A model generated the notes under the pieces. The model worked only from the letters and a program-made list of their open reading frames with translations, was not told the DNA's origin and did no database searches. The translations under genes and the position numbers were made by a program. A stretch of DNA of 9,146 nt from JADYYB01 sp964402985 (GTDB lineage: Bacteria; Pseudomonadota; Alphaproteobacteria; Rhizobiales; Kaistiaceae): positions 1-9,146 of the forward strand of contig CAYOET010000027.1 in NCBI GenBank assembly GCA_964402985.1, in the 5' to 3' direction. This document shows positions 1 through 6,062 of this stretch, in pieces (the stretch's first letter is position 1; the number at the start of each line of letters is the position of its first letter).

Positions 1-601
1 TGGCGAAGGACAGCTCTCTCATCGTACTTTCCGCTGAAATATTGCAACCCAAGAGGCGGGTTCATTTTACATCGAAGCGCGTTGAGAACTTCGCAATGAC
101 TGGCGAACGTTTCGCGTCGACCGGATCGAAGAAGTCTACGACTACACCACCGGCGAACTTCTAGGCACCGGCATATCGTTCTTCGGACCTCAGTTGGCGG
201 GCGCTCTCGAGGGCTGGGAGCCCAAGCACAGCTATGCCTACCGAAGGGGGGCTCGCGTGCTTCTTTTCATGAGCATGGCAGATGGCGAGTTGCACGAGCA
301 AGAACGAGAGATCGTGCTCGGCTACGCCAAGGAGCGTATACTTCGTCTTGCGCCTTGGTCACCTCGCCGGGAAACCTTCGTGAAATCTTGGCTTGGCAAT
401 CAGGTCCCCAGCCGGAAGGCGGTCATGACGGCTATTCGGCACTTCGCAAATGAGGACCCCGAGCACATGGGGTCCCTCGCTCACCACGTTATTGAAGTGA
501 TGCTTGCCGACGGCCATTCATCCGACGAAGAGATGGAACTCGCCTGGGCGATGGTAAAAGTAATAGAGCGCAAGGAGGATGCACGTCGAGACGGCAGCTA
601 G
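1..601 (+). pseudogene. WYL-TerB type protein, C-terminal part, interrupted by two in-frame TGA codons
   Basis: The frame ending at the TAG of 599-601 encodes a TerB-like helical domain with two acidic stretches typical of that fold, MADGELHEQEREIV (about 271-312) and MLADGHSSDEEMELA (about 500-544). Before it, codons 86-127 read ELRNDWRTFRVDRI, which closely resembles the end of a WYL domain, and the same frame further left reads GSFYIEAR (59-82). TGA codons at 35-37 and 83-85 break this frame; the second falls where WYL relatives usually carry a Cys. A TTG at 194 could open the last 135 codons, but it has no Shine-Dalgarno and lies after conserved sequence, so I do not believe it. WYL domains are ligand-sensing modules and TerB domains occur in stress and tellurite-resistance proteins; the function here is unknown. 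The gene starts left of the window. Alternatives are a sequencing error or a C-terminal fragment that is still expressed. GC content is visibly lower than in the downstream genes. Confidence 0.6.
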
Positions 602-681
602 CCGCGTCGGTATTCACTCCGGGCCCAGCTCCAGCTTATCCGCTTGTCCCTTCCCGCCTCGCGCGTCTAGACTCGCCCGCT

Positions 682-1176
682 ATGCTCCGCCCCCGCAAAA
701 GCCTCGAGCCGGGTCACCGCCGGAAATTCCTGGTGGTGATCGACAACACGCCCGAATCGACCCGCGCGCTCCACTACGCCGCGCGCCGCGCCGAGCATAC
801 CGGCGGCGCGCTGGTGCTCCTTTTCGTCATGGTCCCGGCCGATTTCCAGCACTGGGGCGGGGTCGAGAACCTGATGCGCGCCGAGGCCACCGAGGAGGCC
901 GAGAAGACCCTGGCGAAGTTCGCTGACCTCGTCCGAAACTGGTCGTCGGTCGAGCCGGAGCTGGTGATCCGCGAGGGCAACCGCGCCGAGGAGCTCTCGA
1001 AGCTCATCGAGGAAGACGAGGACATCGGCATCCTGGTCCTCGCCGCGAGCCCCGACAAGGACGGCCCCGGCCCGCTCGTCTCCTGGGTCTCCGGCAAGGC
1101 TGCCGCCACCTTCCCGATTCCCATCACGATCGTGCCGGGAACACTTGACGACGAGGCAATCAAGGTCATTGCCTAA
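682..1176 (+). CDS. Universal stress protein (UspA family)
   Basis: This 164-residue protein is one Usp domain. It has a first beta strand followed by an Asp (KFLVVIDNTPES, residues 15-26), a helix ALHYAARRAEHTGG, a second strand ALVLLFVMVP (43-52), a central helix with many Glu residues, and the C-terminal core IGILVLAASPDKDGPGP...FPIPITIVP (115-152). Usp proteins are cytoplasmic, usually dimeric, and act in stress survival; some bind ATP. The classical ATP-binding spacing G-2X-G-9X-G(S/T) is not clearly present between residues 128 and 142, so this may be a non-nucleotide-binding type. The ATG at 682 is chosen because the N terminus RKSLEPGHRRKFLVVID looks family-like, although no strong Shine-Dalgarno precedes it. 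About 80 non-coding bases separate it from the upstream remnant, and the Nfu gene follows 91 bases after its stop. The family call is secure; the cellular role is not. Confidence 0.88.
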   Translation: MLRPRKSLEPGHRRKFLVVIDNTPESTRALHYAARRAEHTGGALVLLFVMVPADFQHWGGVENLMRAEATEEAEKTLAKFADLVRNWSSVEPELVIREGNRAEELSKLIEEDEDIGILVLAASPDKDGPGPLVSWVSGKAAATFPIPITIVPGTLDDEAIKVIA

Positions 1177-1196
1177 CCCCTGATGGGGCATTTTTT
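1155..1196 (+). terminator. Weak intrinsic terminator-like structure after the usp gene
   Basis: Two short hairpins lie at the end of the usp gene: GGCAAT (1155-1160) with ATTGCC (1168-1173), overlapping the last codons, then CCCC (1177-1180) with GGGG (1185-1188) around a TGAT loop. A run of six T follows at 1191-1196. The four-pair second stem is short, so termination may be partial or absent. The position between two genes with a possible new promoter right after it fits a transcript boundary. Confidence 0.4.
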
Positions 1197-1199
1197 ACC

Positions 1200-1227
1200 T
1201 TGATGTTTCAGTCTCGGAACCTAACAT
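1200..1227 (+). promoter_or_regulatory. Possible sigma70-type promoter of the Nfu gene
   Basis: TTGATG (1200-1205) and TAACAT (1222-1227) each match four of six consensus bases and are 16 bases apart, in one of the few AT-rich patches of the window. Transcription would start near 1234 and give a leader of about 35 bases that contains the GGAGA ribosome binding site at 1256-1260 for the ATG at 1268. Position right after a terminator-like hairpin supports it. Sequence-only prediction; alphaproteobacterial promoters are weakly conserved. Confidence 0.35.
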
Positions 1228-1267
1228 GTTTGGAAAGCTTCTAAATTTAGTCCGCGGAGAGCCGGAA

Positions 1268-1825
1268 ATGTTCATCCAGACCGAGGCGACGCCCAATCCG
1301 GCGACCCTCAAATTCCTGCCCGGCCGGCCCGTTCTCGGCGACGGAACTGCGGAATTCCGCACCAGAGACGAGGCCGGGGTCTCCCCGCTCGCCGAGCGGC
1401 TCTTCACGATTCCCAACGTTTCCGGGGTCTTCTTCGGCGACGATTTCGTCACCGTGTCGAAGTCGGGCGGCGAGTGGCCGCACCTCAAGCCGGCGATTCT
1501 CGGCGCGATCATGGAGCACTTCGTCTCCGGCGCGCCGCTGCTGCGCGATGTCGCTCCCGCCAGCACCCCGACCAAGGAATTCTTCGAGTCGGCTGATTCG
1601 GAGACCGTGCAGACCATCAAGGAACTGCTCGACACCCGCATTCGTCCCGCGGTGGCGCAGGACGGCGGCGACATCACCTTCCAGGGCTACAAGGACGGCG
1701 TGGTCTACCTGCACATGCGCGGCTCCTGCGCCGGCTGCCCGTCCTCGACGGCGACCCTCCGCCACGGCATCCAGAACCTCCTCCGCCACTTCATCCCCGA
1801 AGTCCGCGAAGTCCAGTCGGCGTAG
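1268..1825 (+). CDS. NifU family (Nfu-type) iron-sulfur cluster carrier protein
   Basis: The 185-residue product has the two-domain form of alphaproteobacterial and mitochondrial Nfu proteins. Residues 1-87 are the Nfu N-terminal domain, opening with the hallmark MFIQTEATPNPATLKFLPG and including VSGVFFGDDFVTVSK (51-65). Residues 113-183 are the NifU C-terminal domain, with RPAVAQDGGDI (126-136) and the cluster-binding C154-x2-C157 in GSCAGCPSS. Two such domains of a dimer normally hold one [4Fe-4S] cluster for transfer to target enzymes in the cytoplasm. The ATG at 1268 is chosen over an in-frame ATG at 1226 because it gives the family N terminus and has GGAGA at 1256-1260, seven bases upstream. 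It lies in the same cluster as miaB, a two-cluster enzyme and plausible client (inference). It is not necessarily involved in nitrogen fixation. Confidence 0.93.
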   Translation: MFIQTEATPNPATLKFLPGRPVLGDGTAEFRTRDEAGVSPLAERLFTIPNVSGVFFGDDFVTVSKSGGEWPHLKPAILGAIMEHFVSGAPLLRDVAPASTPTKEFFESADSETVQTIKELLDTRIRPAVAQDGGDITFQGYKDGVVYLHMRGSCAGCPSSTATLRHGIQNLLRHFIPEVREVQSA

Positions 1826-1857
1826 CCGGCCGGGTCCGGGCCTGTTCCGACAACCTT

Positions 1858-2041
1858 GAACCTCCCCCTTGAGGGGAGGTCGAAGGTGCGAGGCCTGTGG
1901 CCGAGCAGCTTCGGGTGGGGGTGCCGACGCGATAGCGTCGGTCCGCACTCACAAATTGTCCGCTCGGACTATCCAGTGGTCGCAAGTCACCCCCACCCGA
2001 AAACGCTGCGCGTTTTCGACCTCCCCTCAAGGGGGAGGTTC
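1858..2041. repeat. Composite palindromic repeat with 27-bp perfect terminal inverted repeats
   Basis: The ends 1858-1884 and 2015-2041 are perfect inverted copies of each other, each containing a core of the type CCTCCCC-x5-GGGGAGG. Inside them a second pair, TCGGGTGGGGGTG (1911-1923) and CACCCCCACCCGA (1988-2000), is also perfectly inverted. The right half has a hairpin GAAAACGC-TGC-GCGTTTTC (1999-2017). The left half has a longer imperfect hairpin between 1881 and 1913, closed by CGAAG/CTTCG with an inner GGCC-TGT-GGCC. The centre has CCGACGC-GATA-GCGTCGG (1924-1941). No coding potential is evident. It occupies most of the 317-base gap between the Nfu gene and tsaB and resembles the interspersed REP/BIME-type elements of alphaproteobacteria: two half-units in opposite orientation. 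The transcript could fold into a large cruciform-like structure that affects readthrough or mRNA stability (inference). Confidence 0.85.
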
Positions 2042-2113
2042 AGCCGATGCGCGGCACTCCCGTCGCTCGGTCCCCAAACTTACCAAGCCGCCAAGCCCCG
2101 CTCGACAGCGCCC

Positions 2114-2140
2114 GCCGCCCGGTCTAAGCCCGGTGGCGGC
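2114..2140 (+). promoter_or_regulatory. GC-rich hairpin next to the tsaB start codon
   Basis: GCCGCC-CGG (2114-2122) can pair with CCG-GGCGGC (2130-2132 and 2135-2140), leaving a two-base bulge (GT, 2133-2134) and a loop of seven bases. The 3' arm ends two bases before the ATG at 2143 and covers the place where a Shine-Dalgarno would lie, so folding would restrain tsaB initiation. This is a prediction from pairing only; GC-rich DNA yields such stems by chance. Confidence 0.3.
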
Positions 2141-2142
2141 CC

Positions 2143-2802
2143 ATGCGCATCCTCGTCCTCGACACTTCCCTTGAAGCCTGCTCGGTCGGGATTCTCGACG
2201 GCGCCAAGACCGTCGAGCGCACCGCGATCGTCGAGCGCGGCCATGCCGAAAGGCTCTTCCTCATGGTCGAGAGCGCCATGGCCGAGGCCGGCCTCGACTT
2301 CCCCGAACTCGACCGCATCGCGGTGACCGTCGGCCCCGGCTCGTTCACCGGCGTCCGCATCGGCGTCTCGGCGGCGCGTGGCTTCGCCCTGGTAGCGGAC
2401 GTTCCCGTGGTCGGCATCTCCACTCTCGCGGCGCACGCGGAGAGCGCACGCCGCGCGGGCGCGACCGGCCCGATCCTCGCCCTCCTCGCCGGCCGGGGCG
2501 GCGAAGTCTCCGGCCAGCTCTTTGCCGCCGACGGCTCCGCTGTCGGAGCGCCCACGCAGGATCGCCCCGACCTCTTCGCCGCCCTCGCCCGAAGCGAGCG
2601 CGCCGCCCTCGCCGGCTCCGGCGCCGATGCGGTCGCCGCCCTCGACCCGAGCCTCAAGGTCATCCACCGCCGCTCCGCCCCCGAGCTATCGGCGCTCATC
2701 GCCATCGCCCGAGACGACCGCCACGCCCTGCCGCCGAAGCCGATCTACCTTCGCCCGCCCGACGCCGTACCGGTGCGGAGTCCTTTCCGGGCAGCGTCAT
2801 GA
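2143..2802 (+). CDS. tsaB: tRNA threonylcarbamoyladenosine biosynthesis protein TsaB (YeaZ)
   Basis: The 219-residue protein has the ASKHA fold start MRILVLDTSLEACSVGI, the ERGHAERL segment (31-38), and the signature GPGSFTGVRIG (64-74) of the YeaZ/TsaB family. It ends with the family-like PIYLRPPDA. TsaB partners with TsaD and TsaE in the cytoplasm to place threonylcarbamoyl on A37 of ANN-decoding tRNAs; it is a dimerisation platform rather than the catalytic subunit. Length is normal for alphaproteobacteria. The ATG at 2143 gives the expected first strand; the upstream GGTGG is a poor ribosome binding site and may be folded away. Its TGA overlaps the rimI ATG (ATGA at 2799-2802), so the two are probably translationally coupled. 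The usual tsaB-rimI pairing supports both calls. Confidence 0.95.
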   Translation: MRILVLDTSLEACSVGILDGAKTVERTAIVERGHAERLFLMVESAMAEAGLDFPELDRIAVTVGPGSFTGVRIGVSAARGFALVADVPVVGISTLAAHAESARRAGATGPILALLAGRGGEVSGQLFAADGSAVGAPTQDRPDLFAALARSERAALAGSGADAVAALDPSLKVIHRRSAPELSALIAIARDDRHALPPKPIYLRPPDAVPVRSPFRAAS

Positions 2803-3281
2803 TCTCCTTCGCCGCCTCCATCTTCATCGAGCCGGCGCACGTCAACGACGCCGACCGCCTCGCAGCGATCCACGAGGAATGCTTCCGTGCGCCGTGGACC
2901 GGCGACGACCTCGCCGCGCTCCTCAAGAACGAGCGCACCATCGGCCTCGTCCTCTACAAGCGCCCGCGCATCGGCCAGCGCCGGCCGGTCGCCTTCATCC
3001 TCGTTCGACGAGCAGCCGACGAGGGCGAGATCCTCACCCTTGCCGTCGACCCCGCGCAGCGCGCCCGCGGCTATGGCCGCCGGCTCGTCGAGGAGGCCCT
3101 TCGCCGCCTCTGGCAGATCGGCATCGAGGCGGTGTTCCTGGAGGTCGACGAGGACAACGTCCCGGCCGTCAAGCTCTACCAGGGCCTCGGGTTTGCCGTG
3201 GTCGGGCGGCGCAAGGGCTACTATCGCGACACCGAGGGCTCGCACGGCGACGCCCTTGTCATGCGCGTGCAACTTCGCTAG
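2799..3281 (+). CDS. rimI: RimI-type GNAT N-acetyltransferase
   Basis: The 160-residue protein is one GNAT domain. The acetyl-CoA binding motif A is ILTLAVDPAQRARGYGRRL, with the R-x-x-G-x-G loop at residues 88-93. The C-terminal RimI pattern LEVDEDNVPAVKLYQGLGF (114-132) contains Glu115 and Tyr127, which match the positions of the catalytic Glu and Tyr of E. coli RimI by motif. APWTGDDL (31-38) near the N terminus is also typical. RimI acetylates the N-terminal alanine of ribosomal protein S18 in enterobacteria; in other bacteria the substrate range may be wider. The start ATG overlaps the tsaB stop by four bases. The TAG stop abuts the tandem repeat that begins at 3281. Confidence 0.93.
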   Translation: MISFAASIFIEPAHVNDADRLAAIHEECFRAPWTGDDLAALLKNERTIGLVLYKRPRIGQRRPVAFILVRRAADEGEILTLAVDPAQRARGYGRRLVEEALRRLWQIGIEAVFLEVDEDNVPAVKLYQGLGFAVVGRRKGYYRDTEGSHGDALVMRVQLR

Positions 3282-3345
3282 CGCCTTCTGGGGTTGGCGC
3301 CTTCTGGCGTTAGCGCCCTTCTGGCGTCAGCGCCTTCTGGTCCTA
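3281..3345. repeat. Four-copy 16-17 bp tandem repeat between rimI and miaB
   Basis: Four units follow head to tail: 3281-3296, 3297-3312, 3313-3329 (one base longer) and 3330-3345, all beginning GCGCC(C)TTCTGG with a variable end such as CGTTA, CGTCA or TCCTA. Junctions such as GGCG-TTAG-CGCC can form short hairpins. The array starts on the last base of the rimI stop codon and ends 26 bases before the miaB ATG. Units are mostly not multiples of three, which argues against a coding repeat, although the miaB frame happens to stay open through it. Confidence 0.85.
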
Positions 3346-3371
3346 GCCCCCGGGATTCCTCGATCGTCCGC

Positions 3372-4781
3372 ATGTCAGGCAGTTCGTCCACGGCCAAAGT
3401 CTTCATCCGCACTTACGGCTGCCAGATGAACGCCTACGACTCGACGCGCATGGCCGACCTCCTGGCCGGCTCGGGCTACGCCTCGACCGATACGCCCGAA
3501 GAGGCCGACCTCATTCTCCTCAACACCTGCCACATCCGCGAGAAGGCGGCCGACAAGGTCTATTCCGAGCTCGGCCGGATGCGCGCCATCAAGGAAGAGG
3601 GCGCGGCCAATGGCCGGCGGGTGATGATCGGCGTGACCGGCTGCGTTGCGCAGGCCGAAGGGCCCGAGATCCTGCGCCGCGCCAAAACCGTCGACCTCGT
3701 CGTCGGCCCGCAATCCTACCAGCGCCTGCCCGAGCTTCTCGCCAGCGCGGCTTCGGGCCAGCGCGTGGTCGCCACCGACTTCGCCATCGGCGACAAGTTC
3801 GCCGCCCTCGATGCCGCGCCGGCGCCGGCGCGCGCAGGCGGCTACAGCGCCTTCCTGACCATCCAGGAAGGTTGCCACAAGTTCTGCACCTTCTGCGTCG
3901 TCCCCTACACCCGCGGCGCCGAAGTCTCGCGCCCTGTCGCCGCGATCGTCGCGGAGGCAGCCCGCCTTGCCGATCGCGGCGTCCGCGAAATCACCCTCCT
4001 CGGCCAAAACGTAAATGCCTGGCATGGCGAGGGGCCCAACGGCCGCGCCTGGGGCCTCGGCGAACTCCTCTTCCGTCTCGCCGAGATCCCCGGCCTCGAT
4101 CGCCTCCGCTACACGACGAGCCACCCGCGCGACATGGACGAGGCGCTGATCGCCGCCCACCGCGACCTGCCGGCGCTGATGCCTTACCTCCACCTCCCGC
4201 TGCAGTCCGGCTCCGACCGCGTGCTCCGCGAAATGAACCGGAGGCACACCGCCGACGACTACCGCCGCCTCGTCGACCGCATCCGGGCGGCCCAGCCCGA
4301 CATCGCCCTCTCCAGCGACTTCATCGTCGGCTTCCCCGGCGAGACCGACGCGGACCACGAGGGCACGCTCCGCCTCGTCCGCGAGATCGGCTACGCCTCG
4401 GCCTTCACCTTCAAGTACAGCACCCGTCCCGGCACGCCGGCCGCCGAGCGCGAGGACCAGGTCGCGGAACCGGTGAGGACGGCGCGGCTTCTTGAATTGC
4501 AGGCGCTCATCGACGCCCAGACCAGAGCCTTCAACGAATCCCGGATCGGCATGACCATGGATGTCCTCTTCGAGAAGCCCGGCAAGCACGCCGGCCAGAT
4601 CGTCGGCCGCTCGCCCTGGCTCCAGCCGGTCCAGGTCGACGGCTCGCCAAGCCTTATCGGGACCATCTCCCGTGCCCACATAACCGGTCTGGGCACGTAC
4701 AGCCTGCATGGCGCGTTGGTCGACCACATGTCGACGCGCCGTCAGGCCCCCTCCCCATCCCTCATCGAGGCCACCGTTTGA
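3372..4781 (+). CDS. miaB: tRNA-2-methylthio-N6-dimethylallyladenosine synthase MiaB
   Basis: The 469-residue protein is a complete methylthiotransferase. The N-terminal domain has the three cluster-binding cysteines C17 (TYGCQMNAYDS), C53 (LLNTCHIREKA) and C91 (VTGCVAQAEG). The radical SAM domain has C168-x3-C172-x2-C175 in GCHKFCTFCVVPYTRG, followed by the YLHLPLQSGSD and SSDFIVGFPGET motifs. A TRAM domain closes the protein. MiaB converts i6A37 to ms2i6A37 in tRNAs reading UNN codons, using SAM and two [4Fe-4S] clusters. The ATG at 3372 gives the family start; an in-frame TTG at 3294 would add 26 residues encoded by the tandem repeat and is rejected. No clear Shine-Dalgarno is seen before 3372. 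The TGA overlaps the start of the next gene by four bases. Confidence 0.96.
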   Translation: MSGSSSTAKVFIRTYGCQMNAYDSTRMADLLAGSGYASTDTPEEADLILLNTCHIREKAADKVYSELGRMRAIKEEGAANGRRVMIGVTGCVAQAEGPEILRRAKTVDLVVGPQSYQRLPELLASAASGQRVVATDFAIGDKFAALDAAPAPARAGGYSAFLTIQEGCHKFCTFCVVPYTRGAEVSRPVAAIVAEAARLADRGVREITLLGQNVNAWHGEGPNGRAWGLGELLFRLAEIPGLDRLRYTTSHPRDMDEALIAAHRDLPALMPYLHLPLQSGSDRVLREMNRRHTADDYRRLVDRIRAAQPDIALSSDFIVGFPGETDADHEGTLRLVREIGYASAFTFKYSTRPGTPAAEREDQVAEPVRTARLLELQALIDAQTRAFNESRIGMTMDVLFEKPGKHAGQIVGRSPWLQPVQVDGSPSLIGTISRAHITGLGTYSLHGALVDHMSTRRQAPSPSLIEATV

Positions 4782-5815
4782 CCACGCGCCCGCGCTCCGC
4801 CGCCAAACCCGCCGCCGCCGACCCGGGAGAGCGCAGCCATATCGTCGTCGCCTTCGACGACAACCGCATGGCCGGCCTCCTCTTCGGCGAGTTCGACCAG
4901 CACCTCGCCACGGTCGAGACCATGCTCGGCGTCGAGGCGGTGGCGCGCGGCAACCAGGTCACCCTGCGCGGCCCTGCCGACGCCTGCGCCCGCGCGCGGC
5001 TCGCGCTCGACATGCTCTACATCCGGCTCCAGGAAGGCCATTCGATCGAGAAGGGCGACGTCGAGGGCGCGATCCGCATGGCGATCGACGCCGACGCCCA
5101 GCTCAACCTTCCCACGCTCGAGCCGAAGGGCCGCCTGTCGATGGCGCAGATCTCGACGCGCCGGCGAACCGTGGTAGCCCGCACGCCGGCCCAGGACGCG
5201 TATATCCGCGCCATGCACGAGCATGAGCTGACCTTCGGCATGGGCGTCGCCGGCACCGGCAAGACCTACCTCGCCGTCGCCTATGCCGCGGCGCTCCTCG
5301 AGCGCGGCGAGGTCGAGCGGCTGATCCTTTCGCGCCCCGCCGTCGAGGCCGGCGAGCGCCTCGGCTTCCTGCCCGGCGACATGCGCGAGAAGGTCGACCC
5401 CTATCTCCGCCCCCTTTACGACGCCCTCCACGACATGATGCCCGCCGAGCGCGTCGAGCGCGGCCTCGCGTCGGGCATGATCGAGGTCGCCCCGCTCGCC
5501 TTCATGCGCGGCCGCACTCTGGCGAACGCGGCGGTCATCTTGGACGAGGCGCAGAACACCACCTCGATGCAGATGAAGATGTTCCTCACCCGCATCGGCG
5601 AGGGCTCGCGGATGATCGTCACCGGCGACCCCACGCAGATCGACCTCCCGCCCGGGCAGGTCTCGGGCCTCATCGAAGCGACCGACCTCCTCAAGGGCAT
5701 CGAGGGCATCGCCCAGGTGCGCTTCGGCGAGGACGACGTCGTCCGCCATCCGCTGGTCGGGCGTATCGTCAAGGCCTACGACCGCGCCGCCAAAGAGCGG
5801 AAACCGCGCCACTAG
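4778..5815 (+). CDS. ybeZ: PhoH family ATPase (YbeZ-like)
   Basis: The 345-residue protein has a KH-like N-terminal region (about 20-125) and a PhoH P-loop ATPase domain. Walker A is GVAGTGKT (156-163), Walker B is AVILDEAQ (252-259), and VTGDPTQIDLP (281-291) is the family sensor-like motif. RPAVEAGERLGFLPGD (186-201) is also diagnostic. YbeZ works with YbeY in rRNA maturation and RNA quality control, probably as a nucleotide-driven RNA helicase-like factor. The start is a TTG that overlaps the miaB TGA (TTGA, 4778-4781), with GAGG at 4767-4770 seven bases upstream; no upstream ATG is possible without deep overlap. Weak initiation coupled to miaB translation is likely. ybeY follows after a 302-base repeat-filled gap instead of the close spacing usual for this pair. 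Confidence 0.94.
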   Translation: MTTRPRSAAKPAAADPGERSHIVVAFDDNRMAGLLFGEFDQHLATVETMLGVEAVARGNQVTLRGPADACARARLALDMLYIRLQEGHSIEKGDVEGAIRMAIDADAQLNLPTLEPKGRLSMAQISTRRRTVVARTPAQDAYIRAMHEHELTFGMGVAGTGKTYLAVAYAAALLERGEVERLILSRPAVEAGERLGFLPGDMREKVDPYLRPLYDALHDMMPAERVERGLASGMIEVAPLAFMRGRTLANAAVILDEAQNTTSMQMKMFLTRIGEGSRMIVTGDPTQIDLPPGQVSGLIEATDLLKGIEGIAQVRFGEDDVVRHPLVGRIVKAYDRAAKERKPRH

Positions 5816-5901
5816 CTGCCATGCAACCCGATCGCAAGGAGGCACGACCGCACGCCCTCGTCGCAGAGGGCTCCTGCACGCCCGCATCAAGAAAGATGCG
5901 T

Positions 5902-6032
5902 CCCCTCTCCCAGAGGGAGAGGGCCAGGGTGAGGGGTTACAGGTCCCTCCGGAAAGGTCCGTGGGTGACCAAGACTAGTCCGGAAGGGTGGAGCCCCCTC
6001 ACCCCACCCCTCTCCCCGCCGGGAAGAGGGGG
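5902..6032. repeat. Inverted pair of CCCCTCTCC-type palindromic repeats
   Basis: The left arm 5902-5936 contains the palindrome CCCTCTCCCAGAGGGAGAGGG followed by CCAGGGTGAGGGG. The right arm 5994-6032 carries an imperfect inverse, with CCCCTCACC near 5996 and CCCCTCTCCCCGCCGGGAAGAGGGG-like sequence ending at 6032. The arms face each other across about 57 bases that hold a weak inverted pair around CTCCGG/CCGGAA. A further hairpin, CGCATC-AAGAAA-GATGCG (5883-5900), precedes it. This is a different repeat family from the elements at 1858 and 6063 and resembles dispersed intergenic repeats seen in many proteobacteria. No gene is seen between 5816 and 6117. Confidence 0.7.
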
Positions 6033-6062
6033 CATGTTAGCGCTTGCCGGAACAGGGGTGCC

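Noticed and set aside
35..85. Programmed UGA recoding (selenocysteine) in the WYL-like frame
   Set aside because: No convincing SECIS-like hairpin directly after either TGA and two TGA codons are present; decay or sequencing error is simpler.
194..601. Stand-alone 135-codon gene starting at TTG 194
   Set aside because: No ribosome binding site, and the WYL-like homology continues upstream of it in the same frame.
579..926. 115-codon + strand frame with AAGGAGG directly before its ATG
   Set aside because: The Shine-Dalgarno touches the ATG with no spacing, the product is Arg/Pro/Ala-rich without recognisable pattern, and it runs across the usp gene in another frame.
1226..1267. 14-codon extension of the Nfu protein from ATG 1226
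   Set aside because: The family starts MFIQTEATPNP, at the ATG of 1268, which has GGAGA at the right distance; 1226 overlaps the possible -10 box.
3281..3345. CRISPR array
   Set aside because: Units are 16-17 bp and directly adjacent, without the unique spacers of about 30 bp that define a CRISPR.
3294..3371. 26-codon N-terminal extension of miaB from a TTG
   Set aside because: The added residues come from the tandem repeat and have no ribosome binding site; the ATG at 3372 gives the family N terminus.
3375..4727. 450-codon open frame on the minus strand opposite miaB
   Set aside because: It is the antisense shadow of a high-GC gene; the + strand product has all MiaB cysteine motifs and the minus product looks like biased composition. 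The same holds for minus frames at 1247-1948, 4742-5890, 6732-7424 and 7950-8849.
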